The position numbers and the translations under genes are program-made. Of a DNA stretch of 8,514 nt, positions 1-6,334 are shown piece by piece (the first letter of the stretch is position 1; each line of letters starts with the position of its first letter). The stretch comes from an uncultured Armatimonadota bacterium. Its GTDB lineage: Bacteria; Armatimonadota; Armatimonadia; Armatimonadales; Armatimonadaceae. The stretch covers positions 1 to 8,514 of the forward strand of contig CAIWTR010000536.1 of assembly GCA_903915615.1 (NCBI GenBank), read 5' to 3'. The notes beneath the pieces are model-generated. The model saw nothing but the letters and a program-made list of their open reading frames with translations, had not been told where the DNA came from and did no database searches.

Positions 1-1
1 C

Positions 2-1261
2 GCGGCGCACTCACTGCCCGGCATCGGAGTCGACATCCAGCAACTTACCGAACCAAACGGCCTCTCGATAACGCTTGCGGCCATCGCCGGAGCGGCATCC
101 GTCAGCGGCACCATCGCGGTTCGCTGGGGCACATCCGACCAACCGGTTGGTCAAGGCGCCGATGCCCATATCCTCGAACATGCCTGGTTTCTAACCACAA
201 CCGGTCGTGAAAATGGCGAGATTGACCGCCTGCTCGAAGAGATTGGCGCCGCTGTCAACGCAACGACAAGCCGGGATGCGATCTGTATAACATTCACTGC
301 TCCCAAGGCATCCTGGCGGGATGCGTTTGTCCTCATCACGGAGCGGATGTTGCGGCCAGCGCTCCTTCCAGCCGAGCTTGCAGCGGAGAAAATCCCGTTC
401 CTGACCGAAGTTGACTTGCTCCGCGAGGACAGCCAAAGGAACATCCTCGATCGTCTGCTCACCGCATCCGCAGGACCGGCCTTCGCAGCATCCACCGGGG
501 AACCATCGAGACTCGCAGCCCCAGACCCCGCGGCTCTCGCGCAGCTGCAGAAAGCCATCGTCGTACCCGGGCGTATATCAGTTTCGCTGGCGGGTGACAT
601 CGACCGTGATGATGCACGCTCCGTCGTAAATGCCTGCTTTCCGGATATCCCGGGGGCGATGCTTAAGCGGACATCCAGAGAGCCCGCGGCGACAACACGC
701 ATCGCAACCCTGCCGCTCACGATGCCTGGACATGTTGCAACCGGTGTCTTTATCCCAACATCCAGCGGGAAATCAGGGACTGAGCTCGCAAGCGCGCACG
801 CGGCTGACCTCGCAGTGATGAATGTCATCCACCAGGCGCTCCGAACACAGCTCGCGGCTAACATTCCCATTTCTAAAAATGCAACCCCACAAAGGATCGA
901 TGCCAGCTGCTCGAGCATCCTGCATCGCGGGCTCTCGGGTGTCCTGTTACGCATCGATCACACGGCCGCATCCGCCCAGCCGGTTGACATGTTTCTGACC
1001 GCCCTCAAGGCTGCACAGACGCTGATCGCCGATGAAAGCCAGGCAACGGCAGTCATCACCGCCACGCGGCGCATTTGGGCCGAGCAGGCCGTACTCCCCG
1101 CACAGGTGGTGGCGCGTCAGGCGGAATGGGATGCCCTCGATGAACCCGCTGGCCCGGTGATGTTACTAAAGGCTCTCTCCCAGCTGACGCCCGCGCAGCT
1201 TACAGACCATATCGACCGTATCGTCCTGCGCTTCTCCCTTCGGCAGGAGGTGGCACTGTGA
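2..1261 (+). CDS. M16B zinc metallopeptidase, catalytic subunit (5' partial)
   Basis: The open frame runs from base 2 with no stop, so the gene enters the window from the left; 419 residues are visible. It begins just before the usual M16 opening (a PNG turn near residues 18-20), so probably only a short N-terminal part, perhaps a signal peptide, is missing. The inverted zinc motif HILEH is intact at visible residues 56-60 (bases 167-181): His56 and His60 as ligands, Glu59 as catalytic base. Glu136 lies 76 residues after His60, and Glu129 is seven before it, the spacing of the third ligand and accessory Glu in mitochondrial processing peptidase beta. The C-terminal half is M16-like, but the Arg/Tyr substrate-binding pair is missing: after ALR near visible residue 280, the Tyr position holds Ile. 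The length fits a single M16B subunit. It overlaps the next gene by four bases, so the two are probably made as a heterodimer. Substrate unknown. The family call is firm; envelope location is inferred. Confidence 0.9.
   Translation, partial: AAHSLPGIGVDIQQLTEPNGLSITLAAIAGAASVSGTIAVRWGTSDQPVGQGADAHILEHAWFLTTTGRENGEIDRLLEEIGAAVNATTSRDAICITFTAPKASWRDAFVLITERMLRPALLPAELAAEKIPFLTEVDLLREDSQRNILDRLLTASAGPAFAASTGEPSRLAAPDPAALAQLQKAIVVPGRISVSLAGDIDRDDARSVVNACFPDIPGAMLKRTSREPAATTRIATLPLTMPGHVATGVFIPTSSGKSGTELASAHAADLAVMNVIHQALRTQLAANIPISKNATPQRIDASCSSILHRGLSGVLLRIDHTAASAQPVDMFLTALKAAQTLIADESQATAVITATRRIWAEQAVLPAQVVARQAEWDALDEPAGPVMLLKALSQLTPAQLTDHIDRIVLRFSLRQEVAL
1245..1250 (+). promoter_or_regulatory. 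Shine-Dalgarno AGGAGG for the GTG start at 1258
   Basis: A full AGGAGG lies seven bases before the GTG at 1258, inside the last codons of the upstream M16 gene. The GTG overlaps that gene's TGA stop as GTGA. The strong site and the overlap together fix the GTG as the start and point to translational coupling, suiting two subunits needed in equal amounts. Confidence 0.85.
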
Positions 1262-2523
1262 AGTTGCACCGCCTACAAGATGACTTCTCAGACCCAACCC
1301 TTGCGGGAACCGCCTATTCCGCAGTGCCCATTGCCGGGGCAAAACGCTTTGGCATCGCGATTCGTCTTCAATGTGGCATCACCGAAAACGCCGGCCTAAG
1401 TGGACTCTCGAGTGTCCTTGCAAAAGCGCTCGGACAAGATGCCCCTGGTAAAACCGGACCGCTGCTCGCAGCCGAGCTCGGTGCCCTCGGGGGCTTTGGC
1501 ATTGTCGATGATGGCGAAGCGATCACGATTTGGGGCGTGTGTTCGACCGATCCTGCCGATATCCAGGAAACGATTCAGGTCGTCCTGAGTGACCTTGCGA
1601 TCAAGCCCCGCATCGATGATGCGGTTGTTCAGAAGGCCCGCTGGCTGGCGATGCAACAAAAGGCAAACGATGCCCATGCCCGGCCGGTCTTATTGCAACG
1701 CGCGCTGCGAGCATCCGTTGCTGGGGGAAGCCTTGCGGAGGTCCTAAACCCAACTGTCGATCGGCGCATCGATACCGCTCGCATCCTCGCACATCATGCA
1801 AAGTGGTTTCACCCAAGCCGCGCAGCGATTACCATCATGGGAGGCTTCAATCCGAAGGAGACCCGCGAGGTTGTGCGACGGGCATTGTCGCTGGCTGGCT
1901 GGGATGAGCGTGGAGCGGCACCAAAGCAGCTGCCCATACCCGCGACAACAACGCTTCCCGCTGGGACGATTCGAGTAAATGTTGGCCCGGGGCCTCTCCG
2001 TATCCTCATCGCTGCAGGAGTGCGCCCAGCCTCTGCTGGCTTGCCAACCCTTGCGGCAGACATCCTCGCGATGCACTATCTGACTGCCGGTCGGATGGCA
2101 CCGCTGTACGGGCTGCGGGTCCCGCTGGGCAAGATTTACGATATCTACGGGGATGTCACATTTGTCAACGGCGGGTACGTGCCATTTATCGAAGTCGTGA
2201 CAGCGGATGCCGAGCGTGATTTGCTCTTTACGATGCACACCAAGCTGCGGGATGTCATCGCTAAGGCGGGCGAGCTCCGCGATACGGATATCACGCGGGT
2301 GCGTGCCAGTTATTTGCGGATGGTAGCTGAGCGTTCGACACGGATGCCGAATGCGCTCATCCAAGCAACGCAGCGCCAGCAGCTTGGTCTTGCGGCTTGG
2401 GACCGGGATGTCGAGCGCTTGATCAAGGGAACATCCAGAGAAATGGTGGTCGCAGCCCTTAAGCGCATGGAAATCGCAGTGCCAACCGTATTTACAACGG
2501 GCGCCGGGGTTGGGATAGGGTAA
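1258..2523 (+). CDS. M16B peptidase-like protein, non-catalytic partner subunit
   Basis: This 421-residue protein has the two-domain M16B layout but no zinc site. Where the family has HxxEH after a Gly-Leu, residues 46-54 read GLSGLSSVL, so both histidines and the catalytic Glu are replaced and hydrolysis by this chain alone is not expected. The C-terminal domain keeps the substrate-binding Arg/Tyr pair: Arg287 and Tyr294 in LRVPLGKIYD match the family pattern LRexxGlaYs. That pair is what the upstream catalytic subunit lacks. Known bacterial M16B heterodimers (for example the Sphingomonas SPH2681/SPH2682 pair) divide these elements in the same way. The GTG start is set by a strong Shine-Dalgarno site and a four-base overlap with the upstream gene. 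No signal peptide is visible at the N-terminus, so if the dimer is exported it must be by way of its partner or it may stay in the cytoplasm. The family and the lost motif are seen directly; dimer formation is inferred. Confidence 0.87.
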   Translation: MKLHRLQDDFSDPTLAGTAYSAVPIAGAKRFGIAIRLQCGITENAGLSGLSSVLAKALGQDAPGKTGPLLAAELGALGGFGIVDDGEAITIWGVCSTDPADIQETIQVVLSDLAIKPRIDDAVVQKARWLAMQQKANDAHARPVLLQRALRASVAGGSLAEVLNPTVDRRIDTARILAHHAKWFHPSRAAITIMGGFNPKETREVVRRALSLAGWDERGAAPKQLPIPATTTLPAGTIRVNVGPGPLRILIAAGVRPASAGLPTLAADILAMHYLTAGRMAPLYGLRVPLGKIYDIYGDVTFVNGGYVPFIEVVTADAERDLLFTMHTKLRDVIAKAGELRDTDITRVRASYLRMVAERSTRMPNALIQATQRQQLGLAAWDRDVERLIKGTSREMVVAALKRMEIAVPTVFTTGAGVGIG

Positions 2524-2535
2524 TTTGTAACTGTG

Positions 2536-3315
2536 ATGAATATTCATAGAACTTCGCTGGTGGTGGGCATTTGTGCTTTGTTGCTGGCTGGATGCACGCA
2601 GACCCCTCAGGTTGCAGGGAAGCCTGGTCAGACGCCTACGGTCAATGTGGCCGCAAGTGGCGCAGCCTTTCCACAGATCAAGGACCGCCGCCCGGCACCA
2701 AAGTCGAGCCTGTCTGTTGATGAGGCAGAAACGAATGCTGCCAATGGTGGCTCAAAGCGTGAACTCGGGATGGTGTATTACAGCACGGGAGGCTTTGCTG
2801 CGGCGCAAAAAGCATTGGATGCAGCAGTTGTGCAAAAGGACTCCGATGGCTTGGCTTGGTTGTATTTAGGCTACGCGGCGATGGGCAACGGAGATGTTGA
2901 CCGGGCTGTTGAGGCGTTGAAGCGTGCCGGGGATGCATCCGATTTGACACCAGTGCAGCGTGCTGCGGCACTTGCTGAGCTCGGAACGGTGCACTATCAA
3001 GGCTTGAATGAAGATGCACCTGCCAAAGATGCTTTTACCAAGGCGATAGAGCTAAACCCAAAAGAGGGCACGGCAGCGCTCGCGCTTGGGACGATGCTTG
3101 CTGAGAAGAAAGATAGCGCTGGTGCGAAGCGATGCTTTACGCTCGCGGCATCCGGGCTAAAAAAGGGAGCCGATCGTGCATCCGTGTATGCATGTATCGG
3201 GCGTCTTGAAGAAGAGACGGGAAACATGGCTGCGGCGCGTGCACAATATGCGCTTGCAATCAAGGATGACCCGGACAATGCTTGGGCGAAGACGCGACTG
3301 TCGCAGCTGAAGTAG
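2536..3315 (+). CDS. TPR-repeat lipoprotein
   Basis: A 259-residue protein. The N-terminus has Arg5, a hydrophobic core from residues 8-18 and the lipobox LAGC ending at Cys20, so it should be cleaved by signal peptidase II and lipid-anchored. Residues 21-72 are a Pro/Ala/Ser-rich linker of low complexity. Residues 73-255 hold about five degenerate tetratricopeptide repeats; the clearest segments are GMVYYSTGGFAAAQKALDA, LGTVHYQG followed by FTKAIELNP, and the final AAARAQYALAIKDDPDNAWA. TPR arrays bind other proteins, so a scaffold role is likely, but no specific partner can be read off. The start is ambiguous: a GTG at 2533 directly precedes the ATG at 2536. No good Shine-Dalgarno site is seen (only GGG-rich sequence about 15 bases upstream), so translation probably re-initiates after the M16 partner gene, which stops 12 bases earlier. 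The neighbours suggest it helps place or feed the M16 peptidase; that is inference. Confidence 0.85.
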   Translation: MNIHRTSLVVGICALLLAGCTQTPQVAGKPGQTPTVNVAASGAAFPQIKDRRPAPKSSLSVDEAETNAANGGSKRELGMVYYSTGGFAAAQKALDAAVVQKDSDGLAWLYLGYAAMGNGDVDRAVEALKRAGDASDLTPVQRAAALAELGTVHYQGLNEDAPAKDAFTKAIELNPKEGTAALALGTMLAEKKDSAGAKRCFTLAASGLKKGADRASVYACIGRLEEETGNMAAARAQYALAIKDDPDNAWAKTRLSQLK

Positions 3316-3361
3316 AGTTAGCCGAGCGGCTAGGTGGCGTGATGTGTACGGGAGGGTTTGA

Positions 3362-3601
3362 ATGAGCTACGAGCTTCCGCCAGAAGAGCAGAAGAAATAT
3401 CGAACAGTTGAGACTATTTTGATGGTCGTCTTTGGTGGCTTAATTGTCATCACGGTTGTCGCCGTCGTCTATTCGAAGTTCCGTCCATTGCCATCCATGA
3501 TGCCTTCATCCAAGGCATCCGATGCAGCGGTTGCATCCCCGAGCCGTGACAAACAGGCGGAAGAGCAGAGGATTCCACCACTGCCACCTGCACCGCGGTA
3601 A
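3362..3601 (+). CDS. small single-pass membrane protein, unknown function
   Basis: A 79-residue protein that I do not recognise. Residues 1-17 are polar and charged (PPEEQKKYR), residues 18-37 form one strongly hydrophobic helix rich in Val, Ile and Gly, and residues 38-79 are rich in Pro, Ser and Ala, ending in PPLPPAPR. Lys and Arg flank both ends of the helix, so orientation is unclear. The helix is not at the extreme N-terminus and has no cleavage motif, which favours a membrane anchor over a cleaved signal. GGAGG at 3351-3355, six bases before the ATG, is a good ribosome-binding site and supports the start. It is the last gene before the terminator, 46 bases after the lipoprotein gene, and is probably co-transcribed with the M16 pair. 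It could be an accessory anchor for that system, but nothing in the sequence proves this. Confidence 0.75.
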   Translation: MSYELPPEEQKKYRTVETILMVVFGGLIVITVVAVVYSKFRPLPSMMPSSKASDAAVASPSRDKQAEEQRIPPLPPAPR

Positions 3602-3648
3602 CACGAAGGGCAGTCTTAAATGTGGGATTGCGATTCGCTAAGTTAAAC

Positions 3649-3676
3649 AAAGCCTGCCCGTAAGGGCAGGCTTTTT
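3649..3676 (+). terminator. intrinsic terminator between convergent operons
   Basis: An uninterrupted 11-bp stem (AAAGCCTGCCC at 3649-3659 pairing with GGGCAGGCTTT at 3664-3674) closes a GTAA tetraloop and runs into five T residues at 3672-3676. It lies 47 bases after the small membrane protein stop. On the minus strand the same hairpin is followed by a weaker TTTGTTT tract, so it may also end transcription of the oxidoreductase gene that stops at 3700. The rest of the 98-base gap (3602-3699) shows nothing else. Confidence 0.93.
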
Positions 3677-3699
3677 AGTGCTGTTACGTTTCGAGGATA

Positions 3700-4689
3700 C
3701 TAATCGCGGATGGCTACTGTGTAAAACTGATGGCAGGCAGTAAGATTAGCAAGTGCATCTTCAGGTGTGAACGGCATTGGAAGCTCTTCAACAAGTGCCG
3801 CAGCAAAGTCATCCAAGCGGAAAAAAACACTTTCCTCGGACTTGTGAACCGTTTCCTCACCGCCCTTGCAAACGACCCAGTCATCTCCCTCGGAGCGTAA
3901 CCAGCCGTCTGTGCCGACGATACGCATCCAGTGAGCGCCGCCTCCAGGATTCGATGACCATGTGTCTTCCATCACGACGCTGACAGGACCGCTTGGCGTC
4001 TTCAGGCGTAGGAGAGCCATTCCGTAGTCTTCCATTGGTAGATCTTTGTGCAGGCGATTTCCGATATGTCCTGCAACCGCATCCACTTCAGCATTGAGGG
4101 AAAAACGTAGCAGGTCGATTGCGTAGATGGCATGGTCCATCCACGCACCCGTGTGAATCATTTCCGGGTCAATCCACCAGCTTGGCTCACCGGATGCACG
4201 ACCTTCCCAAGGAGCAGGGAGGCCGCCATTGCCGACTTGATGAACGCTCAGAACGCGCCCGATGGTTCCTGATGCCAGAATGCTTTTGAGGGCGAGTGTC
4301 TTCGGATGGAAGCGTTGGATACCTTCAAACGATCCGTAAAAGACATCATTTTCTTCAGATGTGCAAATGACCATTCTGAGGCCATCCAGTGTGTTACTCG
4401 TCGGCTTAACGCCAAGGACGTGCTTTCCGCTTTCCATGACATCCAGCGCATAGTCTTCCGCAAGCGCCGTCGGTGCGCAAATCAGCACACAGTCAATCTC
4501 CGTGTCGATAAACACCTGGCGCGGATTCCGGAGGAGGGGGACATCCGGATATTTTTCCGCTGCCCATGCCGCGTGGTCATCGTTTTCTGTACAGATAGCG
4601 ACCAGTGTGTTTTCAGTCGATGCTGCGAGAACCTCACAAGCACCAAATGCCGTGTACCAGTGGTCAAGGCCTAAAATAGCAAAACGCAT
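3700..4689 (-). CDS. Gfo/Idh/MocA-family NAD(P)-dependent oxidoreductase
   Basis: A 329-residue protein with the layout of this family: an N-terminal Rossmann domain (about residues 1-120) and a C-terminal alpha/beta domain (about 121-329). Members typically oxidise or reduce hydroxyl groups on sugars, inositols and related compounds. The nucleotide loop reads GLDHWYTAFG at residues 7-16, a variant of GxGxxG; a GLDH form occurs in some family subgroups. The usual EKP motif is VKP here (Lys95 kept, Glu replaced by Val94). In the second domain GAWMDHAIYAIDLLR keeps Asp185, and the usual catalytic His is Tyr189. Lys, Asp and Tyr also form the proposed catalytic set of Zymomonas glucose-fructose oxidoreductase, so activity is plausible. 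The substrate cannot be predicted. GAGGAG at 4702-4707, inside the end of the upstream gene, is the likely ribosome-binding site, with a rather long 12-base spacing. The gene follows the zinc-ribbon gene after nine bases, so co-transcription is likely. No signal peptide is visible; a cytoplasmic enzyme is expected. Confidence 0.87.
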   Translation of the reverse strand: MRFAILGLDHWYTAFGACEVLAASTENTLVAICTENDDHAAWAAEKYPDVPLLRNPRQVFIDTEIDCVLICAPTALAEDYALDVMESGKHVLGVKPTSNTLDGLRMVICTSEENDVFYGSFEGIQRFHPKTLALKSILASGTIGRVLSVHQVGNGGLPAPWEGRASGEPSWWIDPEMIHTGAWMDHAIYAIDLLRFSLNAEVDAVAGHIGNRLHKDLPMEDYGMALLRLKTPSGPVSVVMEDTWSSNPGGGAHWMRIVGTDGWLRSEGDDWVVCKGGEETVHKSEESVFFRLDDFAAALVEELPMPFTPEDALANLTACHQFYTVAIRD

Positions 4690-4698
4690 CGTTGTCGT

Positions 4699-5061
4699 TT
4701 ACTCCTCATCTGCGGCGGCAGCATCGCCACCCGCATCATCATCCCCGCCGGATTCCGCCTCGTCAAGCATCGCCTCTAGCTCATCCGTGCTGACTTCGCC
4801 ATCCATGCCACTAGCCATTTCCTTCATGAAGGAACGGATTGCCTTTGGATCATTTTCATCGAGGCGGTCGGCTGCATCTGCGAGGTCATCAAGGCGTGAG
4901 TCCTCTGAGCGTACCCGCGCAAAGCGCGAAACACACTTCCGGACATTGGTCGAGCCGCAGCGCGGGCAAACAGGCGGTGCCGGATCTGCTACGACACCGA
5001 TGAGAACCGAAAACTTTCGTCCGGTCGCACAGTCATCACACGTAAACTCGAAAATGGGCAT
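4699..5061 (-). CDS. FmdB-type zinc-ribbon protein with acidic tail
   Basis: A 120-residue protein whose first 45 residues match the FmdB/CxxC zinc-ribbon family: it opens MPIFEFTCDDC, with Cys8/Cys11 and Cys32/Cys35 as two CxxC knuckles and the usual CPRCGS turn followed by VRKCVSRF. The four cysteines should bind one zinc ion. The family is often annotated as a regulatory protein after FmdB of Methylophilus, but most members have no proven role. Beyond the ribbon, residues 50-100 are charged and probably helical, and the last 20 residues are almost wholly Asp, Glu, Ala and Gly. Such tails are common in family members from several phyla. No Shine-Dalgarno site precedes the ATG; a TAGAAT box five bases upstream raises the possibility of leaderless transcription. 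It lies between the methyltransferase gene (58-base gap) and the oxidoreductase gene (9-base gap). The family call is firm; the function is unknown. Confidence 0.88.
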   Translation of the reverse strand: MPIFEFTCDDCATGRKFSVLIGVVADPAPPVCPRCGSTNVRKCVSRFARVRSEDSRLDDLADAADRLDENDPKAIRSFMKEMASGMDGEVSTDELEAMLDEAESGGDDDAGGDAAAADEE

Positions 5062-5066
5062 GCGCT

Positions 5067-5072
5067 ATTCTA
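5067..5072 (-). promoter_or_regulatory. possible -10 box for leaderless zinc-ribbon mRNA
   Basis: On the minus strand TAGAAT ends five bases before the ATG at 5061, matching TATAAT in five of six positions and the TANNNT pattern of leaderless promoters. With no Shine-Dalgarno site present, transcription could begin at or next to the ATG. No convincing -35 box is seen at 17 bp spacing. Weak evidence, since such a short box occurs often by chance. Confidence 0.3.
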
Positions 5073-5119
5073 CATCTGGAGGCGGATTAGCGGCAGAGTG
5101 GTTGCCATTTGACCTAACT

Positions 5120-6334
5120 TTAGGCGGCTTCGTGCCACGGCTTCGGCTGGCATAGTGCCACATAAAGCCCATCCGGCATCACCATGAAAATGCCACAGAT
5201 GTCGTTTTTGCCTTTTTGTTTCCCGAGAGCCGCGACAAATGTGTCCACATCTTTGCCTGCATTCCGTCGCTTTACGATGTGTAGTCTTGCATCGTGTTCG
5301 CGGAGGATTGGGGTGACGTGTCGGGGCTTGGCCTGAACGAGGGCGATGACTTGCCAGATGGATGCGAGCTGAGGGTTGATTTTCGGGGGCGTCTCACCGG
5401 CGGTCATCAGGTAATCATCCATCGGAGATGCAAGCCCACCCGATGCGACTTCGCAGAGAACGCCAAGTGCGCCAGCCCGGCAGAGCGCAGGGTGTGGGTC
5501 GAGTATCCACTTTACCGCTGCGAGGTCAGGGAACATCGGGACTTCATCAAAGCTTGGGCTGACGGTAAGGCCAGTGTCGACAAAGTGGACATCCCCGGAT
5601 TGCCACGGCGTTTCGATACCTACCGTCAGGATGCACTCTTTGCAGTCTTTACCTTCGGCCAGAAATGCGTAGGCATCACCGAAATCCATGGTTTCGTCAT
5701 CGGGGAGGCCTGTCGGAAGCTTCGCTAGGCCCATCCTGGATGTCGCGACAAAGTCAGCCCAAACATCCACTGGTGGCTCGAGGCTGTCAAAGGAACGGTT
5801 GTTGCGGGTGCCATCCGCGCGGCGGCTCGGGTCGTAATAAATCACGGTGCCAGCGGCATCGGCTGTCCGGCAGTCGCCGTGGATAACCGTTACACTGCCC
5901 GGCGTTGGGCAACGTTCGGCATTGATGGTGGCAAAGTGGGCCCGTGCTGGGTCTATTTCGTAACAGGTTACATGGAGGCCTGTTGCTGCGAGCTGAAGCG
6001 CTTCGATCGCACAGCCGGCGGCGATATCGAGGACGGGTCGCCCGGTGGATGCGAGCAGCATCGCATGAACCGTAACAAGTCCAGGGCTGGTCGCCATCGA
6101 CAAGCCATCGTCATCCGCGAACAGGCGGTCTGCAAAGGCAAAGCCCCGTGTTTCGGCGCGTTTGCGGATATCCCGGATGGTTGCGAGCGCGGATGTCTGC
6201 CCGGGAGTCATTTCTGGAAATGCTTTGCGAAGTGCCAGTACGGTCGATGCCTTGTCCTTGATGTCCCACGCAGGGTGGTTCAGGATGAGTTCGGCCGCAC
6301 TTGATGTCGCGAATTCAGCATCCGAAAGTGTCAG
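5120..6334 (-). CDS. class I SAM-dependent methyltransferase with THUMP-like domain
   Basis: With a CTG start at 6334 the protein has 404 residues; the first ATG (6211) would give 363. The N-terminus is helical (SDAEF near residue 5, later ALRKAFPEMTPGQ), followed by a segment ending in DDDGLSMATSP that resembles the TxxgLeQATsp stretch of the THUMP-like methyltransferase family. Motif I is VLDIAAG (Asp103 in CTG numbering), the acidic end of strand 2 is YEID (Glu126, Asp128), and motif IV is YYDPSRR (Asp168-Arg172). The last ~90 residues (LHIVKRRNAG, then GIFMVMPDGLYVALCQP) fit the THUMP-like C-terminal domain. This family is thought to act on RNA, but no target is proven for it. The CTG overlaps the TGA of the upstream barrel gene, with GGAG seven bases before it, whereas the ATG has no ribosome-binding site and would remove conserved N-terminal sequence. 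The family call is good; the start and the RNA substrate are inferred. Confidence 0.8.
   Translation of the reverse strand: MTLSDAEFATSSAAELILNHPAWDIKDKASTVLALRKAFPEMTPGQTSALATIRDIRKRAETRGFAFADRLFADDDGLSMATSPGLVTVHAMLLASTGRPVLDIAAGCAIEALQLAATGLHVTCYEIDPARAHFATINAERCPTPGSVTVIHGDCRTADAAGTVIYYDPSRRADGTRNNRSFDSLEPPVDVWADFVATSRMGLAKLPTGLPDDETMDFGDAYAFLAEGKDCKECILTVGIETPWQSGDVHFVDTGLTVSPSFDEVPMFPDLAAVKWILDPHPALCRAGALGVLCEVASGGLASPMDDYLMTAGETPPKINPQLASIWQVIALVQAKPRHVTPILREHDARLHIVKRRNAGKDVDTFVAALGKQKGKNDICGIFMVMPDGLYVALCQPKPWHEAA

Noticed and set aside
151..954. Long open frame (267 codons) antisense to the first M16 gene
   Set aside because: It is Ser/Ala/Arg-rich with no motifs, and lies opposite the HxxEH-containing M16 coding sequence.
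1744..2547. Long open frame (267 codons) antisense to the second M16 gene
   Set aside because: The opposite strand encodes a clear M16 protein with conserved motifs; the antisense product has no recognisable domain and looks like a coding shadow.
3316..3345. Sequence resembling a tRNA D-arm (AGCCGAGCGGCTAGG) after the lipoprotein stop
   Set aside because: Only 46 bases separate the two genes, no T-arm or acceptor stem follows, and the AGCCG/CGGCT inverted repeat leaves a two-base loop.
5078..5105. tRNA-like string (GGAGGCGG ... AGAGTGGTTG) between the methyltransferase and zinc-ribbon genes
   Set aside because: No T-loop consensus, anticodon arm or matching acceptor strand follows, and the sequence runs into the methyltransferase coding region.
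5879..6304. Open frame of 141 codons on the plus strand opposite the methyltransferase N-terminus
   Set aside because: It is antisense to SAM-binding motifs and conserved N-terminal sequence; its cysteines are scattered and form no known zinc-finger pattern.
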